NCBI GenBank assembly: GCA_015478945.1
Contig: JABUQX010078416.1
Span: 1-64,000, forward strand
Length of the DNA stretch: 64,000 nucleotides
Direction: 5' to 3'
Origin: Trachelipus rathkii
Lineage: Eukaryota > Arthropoda > Malacostraca > Isopoda > Trachelipodidae
The notes under the pieces were generated by a model. That model saw only the letters and a list, made by a program, of their open reading frames with translations. It made no database searches and was not told the DNA's origin. This document shows positions 23,420 to 34,534 of the stretch, in pieces. The first letter of the stretch is position 1, and each line of letters opens with the position of its first letter. The position numbers and the translations under genes were made by a program.

Positions 23420-25417
23420 TTAGCTTTGGAGAAAGTGGTTAATGCTTGACATGACACTGGATCCGTCGTATATGTTTAATGTGGATCTTTGTTAGTTAGC
23501 CAGTTATTCTTGCTTAGATGTGTCGTTGCCTTTGTACATTATATTCTAGTTCAGCTGATCGCTATGTTGAGCTTATTAGTGACAAAATCTTTGTTATCTT
23601 CAGAGTATATCTCATCGGTCTGTATGATAATACACTACGTTATTTTGTGCAAATTTATTGTTACATATTCATGCATGTTAATGTGGTAAATAACTAGTAT
23701 ATCGTTAAGAAGGAGCCGACGTTCTGACAAAGTGTACATAAGTTACGTTTTGGATGTTGATTATGTTTCTTTACTGTGTTTAAATTTGTGATATACTATT
23801 TTGTAACGTAACTCATTTAATTCCTGTCTATAGATGCCTAAAGCTCTCTTTGGTTATATTCATGTTCAAGATGAAGAGATTAAGCTTTAATACTGTGAAA
23901 ACTTTGTTACGTTCACATATATTGTGTCTGATCTTGTATAAAGAACTTGATTTTATGTTATGTTTATCCAAAAATGATACTCAAGATGTGACCTTAATCA
24001 AACTGATTAATAGATCACAGATGTCATTGAAAGGTGGGATGTATCTGTGTTTGGTTGATTAGTGATTTACGCTTAAGGGTATTGTAAAAACGTAATGGGT
24101 AAGTTATAAACATAAAGAAATAAGAAATTTTCTTTATTTATATTTATTTATTAATTTTATTTAATTTCTTGACTAGTTCTCTGAAACTATTATTTTCGAC
24201 ATCTACAGACCCAATAACATATAAAGACCACCAACCATGTTATCATTACACAGATATTTAATAACTCGGCACCGAACCGGAGCCAGCACGTTGCAACTTG
24301 TCAACTCCTACTCCTCCTTCTCATTCTTCTTCCACCTTTCCTCCTCCTTCCTCATTCTTCCTTCTTCCTCCCTCCTTCGACCTCTGTTTTGCACTCTTGG
24401 CTCTTTTTTCAAGTCGAAACCCTCTCCAATGAGGTCCTAATCCTCTAGACGACTTATAACCACATATCGAACCTACGACCTCGAATACCCTTATATAATT
24501 ACGACACCAACATTGTGTTAACGACTGTTATGAACTCCACCGCAAATGTGCCTCCTACACCGCCGATCCAGCTCCTTCAACTCTAATACCTAAGTCTTTA
24601 AAATTAAACTCTGATTCCTCTCACCATATTTCAGCTTTGATACGCATCATATTTAAGTGTTTTGAGGGGCAGTCACCTTCGGGGGATCCCATGGGGAGTA
24701 ACTTCGTCCTATCACGAGGAGTACCTCATCATCTAACCACCCTCCAAATTTTTGCACATACGATAAGTTCGGAGTCGGATGCAGCTGACAATCAATATGC
24801 GGAGTCAAAATCGAATTCGAAGAAGCAGGCGCTACTGCGGTAAAGCAAAAGTCGTGAGTGTCGTAAAAAAACGCGATCCCTTACAGGGATCGCTTTATTC
24901 TGACTCTAGGATGCGACTTGCCTTCGAAATCGAATCTGTCGACGTACGAGCCGGGAGTTCGGATCGAGCGGATGTCGGAGCGCAGCCGGAGCGGAGCCGA
25001 TCGGCTTCGATGTTGATAAAACGTTCCCTTACAGAATCTTTTCTGACTCATATATTCGATTCCTTCGAAACGAATCTTCGACGAAAAATAATACATAATA
25101 ATCAGAATTGGGTGTATTTGCACCCTACTCCGCGTCGCGCGCTTCACTCGCTCTCCTCTCTTCATCACCATCGAAACACACTGATCGAATATTACCAGGC
25201 CTGCTAACCGCAATCTCGGGTTTGGAAAATAAGCCAAATGGTATAAACGCGGCGTAGCGCTACGCTCTCGGGGGGACCCCTCAAATTTTTTTGTACAGTT
25301 AAAGGCTCCTCGAAGTGGGTTTCCCTGTCTCCAGCTAGAATGTAGATATATCCAAAGTTGATGGTAGTTTCCTCCTTTTCGGTAAGGTGGAGAATACCAA
25401 ACCGGGCATCATCTACT
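23420..25417 (-). repeat. Right inverted arm of the long-TIR element
   Basis: Reverse-complement partner of the left arm. The GC-rich outer part holds ORFs on both strands (142 codons at 24779-25207 plus; 118 codons at 24881-25237 minus). Neither stays open in the left arm copy, so they are not treated as genes. It ends at 25417 next to (TA)n. Confidence 0.7.
24873..24893. other. Perfect 9-bp hairpin in the right arm
   Basis: GCGATCCCT, a TAC loop, and AGGGATCGC form a perfect stem. The corresponding place in the left arm lacks the full hairpin, so it is either local to this arm or lost from the other. Confidence 0.7.
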
Positions 25418-25533
25418 ATATTAGTATATATATATATATATATATATGTAATATATATAAGTATATATATAATATATATATAGATATATAATATATTTAT
25501 ATAGTAATAATATTATATATATATATATATATG
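25418..25533. repeat. (TA)n microsatellite flanking the long-TIR unit
   Basis: TA repeat between the right arm and the next hAT-like repeat. Confidence 0.93.
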
Positions 25534-26246
25534 CAGGTTTGTTTGATTTAAACCAAATCTTATAAGCCAACATGGTTTTTTGTTTAAACCAACTAGAAAA
25601 CAGTTTTTTGTTTTTTTCTTTTTTTATTAAAAAAAATGCTGTAAATGAAAGCATATGGGTAATACATCTAAATTATATATTAAGATAGTAATTAAATGGG
25701 AGAAAAATATTAGTAACAATTTTAAAAAATATATAACATCAAAATAAGTTAATAATTAAACAATAATAAATTTTAATTATTTTTTTTCTGAGTTAGAAAA
25801 TTGTTATTAATTGAATTACATGTACTGAAGACTGGAATAAGCTTTCTTAGATCTTTCCACGTGGCTTTTTTCTCTGTGTGAGAAAAGCCTGACTGTTTCA
25901 ATTAAGTTCTTAATTGTTCTAACTTGTGAAAAAATTCTTGTAAGTTTCCTTTTCATTATTCCCATGACATCTTTGTTCAAAATATTTAAGGTTGTTTGTA
26001 TGGTTTATTTATATTTAAATTGTATCTTAATTCTTAAATTATTTTCTGTTAAAACTATTTTTATTAAAAGAGTTAGATTTACCATGTTTAGAATTTTCAT
26101 ACGCTAACCTAACCAAAGTATCCTAACCAACCTTCATCATACCTAAAAATTTATTATTTTACCAAATTTCCATTAACTTTTTACAAAACATCGTACATGT
26201 AAATATAGAAAAATTAAGCAAATTTACAGTTTGGGACTAGGCCCTG
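25534..26246. mobile_element. Possible small hAT-like element
   Basis: The left end CAGGTTTGTTTGATTTAAACC is followed by AACCA/TGGTT-rich sequence like the subterminal regions of the element at 11297-13433. A candidate right end is GGCCCTG at 26240-26246. The interior is AT-rich and non-coding. The right boundary is uncertain, since the inverted match is only a few bases and no target duplication is visible in the TA-rich flanks. Confidence 0.35.
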
Positions 26247-26430
26247 ATATATAACCGAATATTTTAGATATTCTTATAATATATAAAGTATACTGATTAG
26301 TGCATAGTATTATATGTTTTATAGGTATTTAGTTATGTAAGGTAAAATTGTATTATTATATTATTATATACGATATATATAAGTATATATTAGTAAAATA
26401 TATTTTAGAGATAGAAGTATTATTAGTGAG
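26247..26430. other. AT-rich DNA without a recognised gene
   Basis: TA- and ATT-rich sequence with no feature beyond the repeat content. Confidence 0.6.
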
Positions 26431-26585
26431 GTATGGCATATTGTAGATTTGATCGTAACTTACCGAAAGAATTTTGCGAAGTGTTGAGTCAAGTTTGCGA
26501 GATTGTTTGAGTCGACGCGATTGACTCTCTTTCTCTTTCTCTCTCCTCCTCTTCTCCTCTCTCCTCTCTCTCTCCTCTGCTCTTA
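26430..26585 (+). repeat. Left copy of an inverted repeat pair, with (CT)n
   Basis: A unique portion (26430-26520) followed by (CT)n at 26525-26580. Read on the complementary strand it matches 29850-29995: the purine repeat, then TCAATCG..TCGACT, then TTTGCGAAG/CTTCGCAAA and a CTA.AAATCTA-type end. The two copies face each other with the (CT)/(AG) parts inward, 3.3 kb apart. They could be the ends of another inverted-repeat element, or two insertions of one repeat. Confidence 0.55.
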
Positions 26586-26589
26586 TTAT

Positions 26590-27330
26590 ATAATTCTTAT
26601 CATATATATATATAATATATAAATATATATATAATATTTATAAGTAAAATCTGGATCCAATAAATATTTTTTAGCTTTTGCAATCGAAAGTACTTATTTC
26701 AATCTTCGTCTGAGTTTCGATAATGATATTTTGAAATCACGATATATATGAATCTCAATATAATTAATATCGAAAACCTTTGCAAATATCGAGAGTTAAA
26801 CACAAAGCAAAAAAGGCCTCCATTGTCGGCTTTTCCCCTTTATAGGTTATATAAGACGACATTTTCGCTGTAATGTGCAAACTGTAAAATTAAAGATTTA
26901 ATTTCATTCATTTTAGTCGTACTTTTTTAAATATTAGATTTTATATTCATTTACATACAATGTAGTGAAAGAAATGAGACTTTAACAGAGGCTTCATACA
27001 GTACTTTCATTTGCATTTTACAAGACACTAGAAGCGATGCTCTCAGGTAGAATAATTTCACAATTGTTTTATGGAAGAAACTTACATCTTCACCTCTGCT
27101 AGTCTGATCATAAGATTCAAACTAAAGACAAGTAAACCATTATCGTTAAAACTACTTCTAAATTGATAATTTTTAAGAATAATTATGTAGTAATTATAGC
27201 TATCCATCATTCTGCTTTCCGTTTAAAGGTGAATTATCGTAATTATTAGTTATTACTATTTATATAATATTTATTTTTATATATTATATAATATTTTTTT
27301 TCATTTTCGCTCATATTATGCTTGGCGTCT
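26590..27330. other. AT-rich DNA without a recognised gene
   Basis: Ordinary AT-rich sequence. Both strands were read and no motif or RNA gene was seen. Confidence 0.6.
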
Positions 27331-27690
27331 CGATGGCCCCCTAAAAAGGAGTTATCCCTTTTTTATCGGCGCGTTTGATGCCGATTGTGGTACGGACGGG
27401 CGGGAATGTTCATACCCCTATTGGATCGCTTATGGTATAGGACACCTCCTCGCGTATACCTTCAAAGATCAAATAGCGGGTGTTCTGGATTAACCATGCC
27501 CCGATGGGATATGCCCTTTTTCCCTAGTCCAACTCTAGAGCCTGAGATAGACTTTTCTGACTCCCTGACATCGCGGCCGTGTTTCTAGGGTGTTCCGCGG
27601 TGTATGTGCGTTAGTTTTGGAAACAAGGGTACCGGCCTACATCGGCGCCGCCTCTATTTTTGTGTGCGTCATCTTTTTTTCTGTTGTCCA
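27330..27690. other. GC-rich island, unknown
   Basis: A sharp rise in GC within AT-rich DNA. It contains a 67-codon plus-strand ORF (27385-27588) with no recognised domain. It may be part of the dispersed GC-rich repeat family seen at 29.2 and 55.6 kb, but no direct match was found by eye. Confidence 0.45.
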
Positions 27691-29100
27691 TGCATATCAT
27701 ACAATGTATTGCCTTACTGAGGTCGTCGTTCTCTGTATTTACATGAGTTCCAAGCTTTAGAACAGCTGAGACCTATTTATAGAGGAATAGTTAATATTAG
27801 GTATATATTTATTTGTTTTTATTTTTGAGTAAGGTTGATATTATATATATATATATATAGGTTTGCATTATATTTTCATTTGAAGAATAGTTTTATATTG
27901 ATCGGTAAATATTAAGTATATTTATAGGTCTTATATTTTGTTTTGTTGATATATTTTTTATAATATTGATATTATATATATTATAACTATATGATAAGAC
28001 GAGTTAAAGTAATTTTTTTTTAAAAGCATAATTACATTTGATTATTTTTTTATATATATATATATTAGATTGAATTATAGTCTGAATATATCCCAAACTC
28101 GAATATGTCGTAATAGTTCGTTATATATCTATATAAATCGAGGCTCAACAAAAATGAATCTGGACCTATGATAGTATATATGTAGATTAGTTAGTAGTAT
28201 ATATCATATTTATTTTATCTGGTATGATTATATATATATAATTTGTATATATTATTGTTTGAACGAATTTCGATCTTGATAGATCTCTTGTAAATCTTCT
28301 AATCTAGATATATTCGGGAGGGTGCTCTGATATATATTATATTTGATATATTATGTATTAAGTAGGTTATATATATAATATTCATTTAGTTTGAGGTAGG
28401 GTCAACTTACCTACAAACCTACATGTCAAAGAAAATCTTTTTGCATATGTATAAAAACAGTACAGATTGTTGTATCCAAAATGTTTAATAGTAGTATATT
28501 AATATTAGTACTGTTGTAAATATTTATATTCTATATTATATATATAATATAGGGTATATATATGCTATATATATGTGTTGAACTCTAGACGAGCCACAAT
28601 CCATATCTCATGAAAAACAATATAATCTTGAAAAGCAATATATTTTTTATTCTCATGTATTTTATATAAGTACTGTCAAAGAAAAAAAAAAATTTTTAAA
28701 GGGGTTCTTCGTGAAACACCTGACATATTGACGATGTAATTATGCCCAATCCTTGTTAATTTTTTGGTCATAGGAAAATGTATAAAGAAAAAAAAAAAAA
28801 AAAAAGAAGTAACAAATATTATAGAGATAAATATGGGGCCCCCTATTTTTTTTGGGGGTGTGCGGGAGTAATATAGTGGCTGTAGTTAATATATTATAAT
28901 ATAATATAATATATATTATTATTATATATATATATATAATATTATTTGTGAGCTATTTTATATATTTGTTGCTATATATAATTAGGGTTATTTATGAATA
29001 TGTTGGGTTATTTGTGTAAAGTATTACATTTGCTGTCAAGTTATGGGCTCTGAGTTGCGGACGGTGTTGGTTTGTTGGTTGGTGTTAGTGGTTGAGAACA
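27691..29100. other. AT-rich DNA with (TA)n tracts
   Basis: TA-rich sequence with short normal-complexity gaps and an A-run at 28787-28805. No gene recognised. Confidence 0.65.
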
Positions 29101-29310
29101 CTAGGGGGGGATGTTTCCATACCCCGTAGGGAGTGGGCGGAGGAACCCCCGCGACATACGACCCAAAATCCAAGAGCCGGGGTCGGATACCCTCTCCCGG
29201 AGTGTGGAATTTATCCTATCCGTCCGTAGAGTTCCCGGAAGGCCGAAGACCCCGACTCCTGCCATCGGTGCGTATTCTTTATTGGGTACTTCTTAGTTAA
29301 AAAAAAAAAA
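29101..29310 (-). repeat. GC-rich dispersed repeat, copy 1
   Basis: The reverse complement of 29205-29310 matches 55545-55660. A T-run, TAACTAAG/TAACTAAA, TACCCA, then GATGGCAGGAGTC.GGGTC, TCGGCCT.CCGG and CTCTA occur in the same order. The match fades in the outer half (29101-29200), which is still GC-rich. The 61-codon plus-strand ORF here (29111-29296) is not conserved in the other copy. Confidence 0.5.
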
Positions 29311-29533
29311 AGCAAAATGTTAAATAGAAAGTCTATTACTTTTAACCGTTAGTAACTTTCTAATAAAGTCTCTAAATGGGCTCCTAATCTATATAACATA
29401 ATTCTTAACAAAATTGTTTTTATTTTTTAATTTTTTTAAACATTTGCACTACTCCAAAAATTTTACCGAGTCCTAAAAAATGTATTCCTTTACTTACTAT
29501 TTTAGGTTTTTGAGATATAGATTATTTTTTCAT

Positions 29534-29535
<2 letters not shown>

Positions 29536-29564
<29 letters not shown>
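29536..29564. repeat. T29 homopolymer
   Basis: Twenty-nine T in a row. It could be the poly(A) tail of a minus-strand retroposed sequence whose body would lie to the right, but nothing there is recognisable. Confidence 0.9.
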
Positions 29565-29849
29565 GTTTTTACGAATTTTTCCGCAACTAAAATTGGATCC
29601 AGCCATCCAGCAACTGCTATTCCTGTTCCTATGGTAGCTTTTGTAGTATGAAATTATGGATTGGTGGCTCTTCTAGAGCGACCATACGATATTACTACCA
29701 ATATTGGATATTATATAGTAATAATATCTATACATATATATACATTATTATAATATAATATATAATAATAAAACTATATATATTATATAATACAATGTTA
29801 TAATATTATATAAATATATGGACTATATAGGAGTATTATATATAGGTAG

Positions 29850-29995
29850 CTTTAGAGAGAGAGACGAGAGAGAGTAGAGATAGAAGAGAGAGTAGAGAGC
29901 AGAGGAAGAGTTCAATCGTCTCGACTTGCAATAAACGTCTCTTCGCAAACTCTACTTCGTAGTTATCCTGATGCAAAATCTATAAATACTGCAGT
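29850..29995 (-). repeat. Right copy of the inverted repeat pair, with (AG)n
   Basis: (AG)n at 29850-29907, followed by a unique end that matches the reverse complement of 26430-26520. Clear shared words are GTTTGCGAAGA (complement of 29940-29950) versus AGTTTGCGAGA near 26492, and TCAATCG..TCGACT. Small indels separate the copies. Confidence 0.55.
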
Positions 29996-30870
29996 ATATA
30001 GTATATAGAGTATATGATATATAACAGTATATATTATAGTATAAATAATATTATAGTATATATATTTAGATATTTATCGTAAATCATAAGATATAAAAAA
30101 ATAATTATATTGAATCTCTTATATCGCTTGTATATTTATATATGATAAATATTATATATATAATACGTATATATTTTAGTTGCTGTAAGTTTCTTAAATT
30201 CCTATGTATAAAGAAAAAGCAATGTATTGAATACTTTCTTAATAAAATGAAAAATGAATGAAACAATATGAAATATTATAAAGTCTTAAAAAAAAAAACG
30301 AAAGATAAGGAAAGATAAAATCATCCTACCTAAATTTTAAATTTAATAATTCTTAGGCCTTGTTAAATTTTTGTTTTTTGGACTTGTTTTTTAATTTTGT
30401 CCTTAATAGAGAGAGAGAGGTGAAAAAGTGGCTAATTTTTACGACCTTTGAAAATAGTGCCAACGACCAATTTATTCGACCTTTGTGATAAAGGAAGTTG
30501 TGAAGATGATTCCTCGATCTTTTCCTATTCATGTCGAGCTGGGAGAACTCGGACTTAAGAGATTTTTAGATAGTAACTTTAAGGTAATTAAATAAAGTCA
30601 TTTAAAAATAGTGAATGCCATTGTATTAATAAAAGTATGGAGAAGGTATAAGAGTACTTAACGGTAGTTACTGTTAGAGCAGTATAATTCTCGAAGTTTT
30701 CAAAACGACGGACCGAAGGCTGAAAATTCTGACAGTAAATTTCTGTTAAGATTTTTTTCAATTAATGATATTGGTTTAGTCTTATAGGAAATGATGTGAT
30801 ATACCTAAAATGGTCGACAGAAAAAAAGTTTTTAATTTAATATTATTTGACTTTGTCAATTATCATTTTA
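29996..30870. other. AT-rich DNA without a recognised gene
   Basis: (TA)n to about 30170, then ordinary sequence with a short GAGAGAGAG run at 30410. No protein motif or RNA gene was seen. Confidence 0.6.
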
Positions 30871-31385
30871 ATATATTTTATTAATATATATATAATATAT
30901 ATATTTAATTATTAGTATATTATAATATAATATATGGATACTATATATTATATATATATATATAGATATCATATATATATATATATATATTGTTATATAT
31001 AGAGTATATATATAAGTAAAATTTAATTATATTATGATTATATATAATATATATAATATTCTTTTAATATAAAGTTTAGGTATGTTAAGTATATATACAA
31101 GTAGGTATGTTATATTATAATATATTATACTAAATATATATAAGAATATATGATAATAATATATATGTATATATATTATAGTATATAATATATATATATA
31201 AATATAATATTATATATATTAATAGTATATATTAAATATAATTATAGGTTATAAGTTATTATATATCGAGGATAGTATAAGTATATATAATTATGAGTAG
31301 TATATATAATTTATGGTACGGTATATCTATATATATATATGATCTATATTAATATTTATAGTATGTAGTATATAATTTAATAATA
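30870..31385. repeat. (TA)n-rich tract
   Basis: About 500 bases of imperfect TA repeat with GTA and TTA interruptions. Confidence 0.88.
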
Positions 31386-32270
31386 TAATTTACTGCGTCG
31401 TCTACACATTGGAAGGTTTAAAAAACGGCTGGTAAGAAAATGAGAAGAGCATAAATGAACTGAAGCAAGAGAAATAAGATTCCAAGATCACAAGAGCCCT
31501 AAGCCTTTTTTTCTCAGAGAAAGAACGAAATTTTTGTGACCGGATTTGCAGTTGGGATAGCAGTTGAAAAATTATAAAAAGGGAAGAAAATATTTTTATA
31601 ATCTGAGAATTTTATCAAAATTAAATATTAAATATATATATATAATTATTTAGTGCGTAAATTAATATTTTAACCGGACAAGGAGGAGTCAACGAAAATT
31701 TTTATTTCGGTTCTTTCAATAATAATAAATAACACAAATTACAATTTATATCAAAGTTAGTTGAGGAGCAACAAAATTTTCTTATCTTTTTCTTTTCATT
31801 ACAAACCAATGATTTATAACTCATAATATCGCAAATGATCGAAATATGGTTAAGATAAGTTTAGTATTTTCAGCAAGTCTACAAAATTACTCTCGCATGT
31901 TAGGGTCTAGGACACCCTCTGTGCTATAATTCTTCCCATGAACCCTTGCCAAGGCAAGCTATGAATAGGTTGTGGCGAAGCCAGCAAGCCGGCCACACGT
32001 AAATAAGAGAAATTGCTCATTACCAATGCTTTGATGTCCTCTTGGTTGAGACTTCGAATGAGTTAGCACCTGATCAAGGCACACCCAACTAAGGATGGAT
32101 GTAACATTAAAAACATAATATATAATATTGTCAGTCATCGCAGAAAGCATCGGATGCAAGTACTGAAAGAAACTATAAACGCTACACAAAATAAATATCA
32201 TTTTATTTAATTAGTGAGACTTTTGATTCTGAAAATCTAAAAATAAATAAATAAATTTGAAAAATTAAAA
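31386..32270. other. AT-rich DNA without a recognised gene
   Basis: Normal-complexity patches but no recognised coding region. The 80-codon minus-strand ORF at 31959-32201 has no motif. Confidence 0.55.
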
Positions 32271-32272
32271 CA

Positions 32273-32644
32273 TTGCTAAAATCAAATGTTGGAAAACTGT
32301 ATGATAATTTATGTTGTTCGAGAGAGGAACAAGTAGCCTCTCAGCCTCCGAAGGGAGCCGTCAAAGTTGCAATTCGAATTTTTTACACAAACCGATACCG
32401 CCAAAGGAAACCACAAAGAGAGAGGTCGGGGTTCTCGTCTAGCCGGAGGATCTACAGTGACCTTGTCCCCTCACCCTCTGTGTCCCTATGCCCGTCAGCC
32501 GAACCGCTAAAAACGAAAGTAAAAAAAAAAATCTTACATTTTCTCCAGAGCATAAATAAAAAAAAACAATATTGTTACTCTTGCTCACGTCTACTAAATC
32601 AACGTAGGTTATCAATAAATTTAGACATCTTTTTAAATGATTGA
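32273..32644 (+). CDS. Hypothetical 123-codon ORF
   Basis: One of the longer ORFs outside simple repeats. The first 85 residues come from less AT-rich sequence and are Arg/Ser-rich (for example VASQPPKGAVKVAIRIFYTN, then RQRKPQRERSGFSSSRR). The rest is Lys/Asn-rich and follows the base composition. There is no signal peptide, membrane segment or known domain. No start context, splice sites or conservation support it here. It may be a chance ORF. Confidence 0.15.
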   Translation: MLKSNVGKLYDNLCCSREEQVASQPPKGAVKVAIRIFYTNRYRQRKPQRERSGFSSSRRIYSDLVPSPSVSLCPSAEPLKTKVKKKILHFLQSINKKKQYCYSCSRLLNQRRLSINLDIFLND

Positions 32645-32960
32645 TGTAATCTTTCATTAAATTAGAATAAAATTTTATTTTTAAGTTCATCGATGAAATT
32701 GCTTGCTGAAAATCAAAAATGTTGTTATTTTATATTTATTTATAGCTGTTATAGTTTTTGTAGTTACATGCATGTTGCTTTTTCAGGATTGCTGCACTAT
32801 ATAATTTATATATATATTTATATAATAGTGTTATTAGTTTAATATATATATATTAGGGTTATGAATAAAAAAATAGTAATATATTATATAGTAATATATA
32901 TAACTATTCTAGGGTTATATATATTAGTTAAGTATATAGTATATATTATATATAGTATTA

Positions 32961-33165
32961 GTCTGGTCCTCGTGCGCAGTAGGCTGATAGCCCGAATCTA
33001 TAACAAAAGGAGCGTTCAAATCTTTCCGCGTTAGAGATTGGAGTTTTCTACCGGGCAAGAATTAAAACTCGCACTGCGAATCATCGTTGGGTTGGACGCG
33101 GTTTGGGATAAGCCGGCCTTAAGTTCTTATTTATCTCTTTTAATAGGGATAACCAGCGTTAAACT
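32961..33165 (+). mobile_element. Candidate tRNA-derived SINE
   Basis: A tRNA-like head: GCGCAGTAGG at 32974-32983 resembles an A box, and GTTCAAATC at 33014-33022 resembles a B box, about 30 bases apart as in a tRNA gene. Between them is a loop-like CTATAAC. About 140 bases of moderately GC-rich body follow (to GGGATAAGCCGGCC at about 33105-33118). A clean cloverleaf cannot be closed, so a functional tRNA gene is unlikely. No poly(A) or target duplication was seen. Confidence 0.4.
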
Positions 33166-33169
33166 TATA

Positions 33170-33290
33170 TAATATATATATATTATATATAATATATATA
33201 ATATATAATAATATAATATATATATATGATATATATATATATTATATAATTATATATATTATAATAATATTATATTAATATATATATAAC
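33170..33290. repeat. (TA)n microsatellite
   Basis: TA repeat directly after the SINE candidate. Confidence 0.93.
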
Positions 33291-33765
33291 AGGATATGGT
33301 TGACTTCGCCGTTTGAAAACCACCAAATTTTGATTCAAAAATACTTGAGCCTCTTCTTTCCACGATTTTTTTGTAATCCCGATAGAACTTATTTGTGAGA
33401 AAATGAGAATGATCTTCATCACGAAACTTTGACCCACCATTTCAATTTTGAGAGGTCAAATCAAACTTTGAAGTTAAATTCAAATCAAACTTTGAAGTTA
33501 AATATTTCAGCTTCTAAAGATGATATAGGTATCAATTTGAAGTACTTGAGCAGACCTAAAACTTTGACAGAAAATGTTTACGTCGGAGTTAAAAAAAAGT
33601 ATTTGACCTAACCTTTGACCTTGGGTACCAAAAAAAGACTTCTGATTTTAATCACATTTGACCCATAAATTGATCAACATGTTGGCACAAAATATGATAA
33701 ATACGAGATTCTGGTTATTTACTTAGGTAGGATGTTATTTGAACGAATACACATGTATACCATAT
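33291..33765. other. Normal-complexity island with a 24-bp tandem duplication
   Basis: A 24-base unit (TCAAATCAAACTTTGAAG then TTAAAT) is exactly duplicated at 33456-33503. TGACCT half-sites at 33604-33609 and 33616-33621 are direct repeats six bases apart, resembling nuclear-receptor half-sites. TTGACC words recur across the island, which suggests a decayed interspersed repeat. A 60-codon ORF here results from the duplication. Confidence 0.55.
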
Positions 33766-34530
33766 ATATATATATTAATTACTTATTAGTATAATATAAA
33801 TAATATAAATTAGGATTATATAAATAATATATTATTACATTATATATTATATAATTATTTAATTCATTAAATGTAAATAATATTAATAAATTATTAATAT
33901 ATTAATTTAATATATTGAATGTTAATTTATATTTATGAAATATTAATATATAGAATAACATATATTAAATCTAAATACATTACAAATAAATAAAATTATT
34001 TCTTATTTTAAATTTATCTGAATATAATGTATACTCAAGCCATTCCTATGGATAAAAGTTATTATCAGGTAGCAAATGTAAAACTAATAATAAAAACTTA
34101 ATAATAAACATAAATCTAACAGGAAAATTAAAATAACATTTATATATTTGTTGTGGTGGTTGTGGTTGAAGAAGTGGTGTAACATGCCTAGAGCATAAAA
34201 ATATCTAACCTAAAATAAACAAAACTTTTTTAAATTTCTAAATTGTTCACTATAATATTTTATCAGTTAATATATACTTGAAACAATAATTGCAGTTTCT
34301 AAATAGTAAAATAAGGGTAAGTTGCAGAAATAATAGCTTATTATCTGATTGAGCCTTATTGTAAATAAGCTGCTCAGTAAGTCCACTATTCCTCGAGAGA
34401 GCTAAAAAGTATGCCTATAAATACTATATCATATATAGTTTATATTATTTGGAAGTATAAAAAAAATAATTATTTTTTTATCTTTTTTATTTATATCTCA
34501 CTTATTTTATGTGATAGGGTTATTCTAGAG
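33766..34530. other. AT-rich DNA without a recognised gene
   Basis: TA- and AAT-rich sequence. No gene or RNA seen. Confidence 0.65.
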
Positions 34531-34534
34531 CCGA

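Larger units (their letters stand above)
20901..23420. other. Central region of the long-TIR element
   Basis: About 2.5 kb of unique, less AT-biased DNA, where a transposase would be expected. Open segments include 21440-21724 on the plus strand and 22593-22775 and 22989-23189 on the minus strand. None shows a DDE/D signature, a zinc finger or another motif I can name. If the element was once autonomous, its gene is now broken. Confidence 0.45.
18884..25417. mobile_element. 6.5 kb element with very long inverted arms
   Basis: The two ends are reverse complements: AGTAGTGATGCCCGGTTTGG at 18884 matches the complement of the sequence ending at 25417, with one extra base. The match continues inward with substitutions and indels for about 2 kb. 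Anchors are GCCGAGTTATTAAATAT at 20047-20063, an exact 17-base complement of 24254-24270; TTTTCACAGTA at 20437-20447 versus 23891-23901; and AAGACCGATGAG near 20731 versus 23610-23621. Anchor sums stay nearly constant (about 44,300-44,350), so the arms are collinear. The centre (about 20,900-23,420) is not palindromic. TA repeats lie directly outside both ends. This is the architecture of a terminal-inverted-repeat DNA transposon or foldback element. No transposase is recognised, so the superfamily is open. Confidence 0.7.

Noticed and set aside
24779..25237. Overlapping 142-aa (plus) and 118-aa (minus) ORFs
   Set aside because: They are in the GC-rich part of the right inverted arm. The left arm copy does not keep either frame open, so GC composition explains them.
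18884..25417. The large inverted repeat as a read-through (missed adapter) artefact
   Set aside because: Such an artefact should be palindromic up to a hinge point. Here the central 2.5 kb is unique and homology stops at matching positions outside both arms, which fits a mobile element better. Not fully excluded.
32961..33040. A functional tRNA gene
   Set aside because: The A and B box likenesses are there, but the acceptor and anticodon stems do not close.
33604..33621. A real nuclear-receptor response element
   Set aside because: Two TGACCT half-sites alone, without a nearby gene or conservation, do not support a regulatory call.
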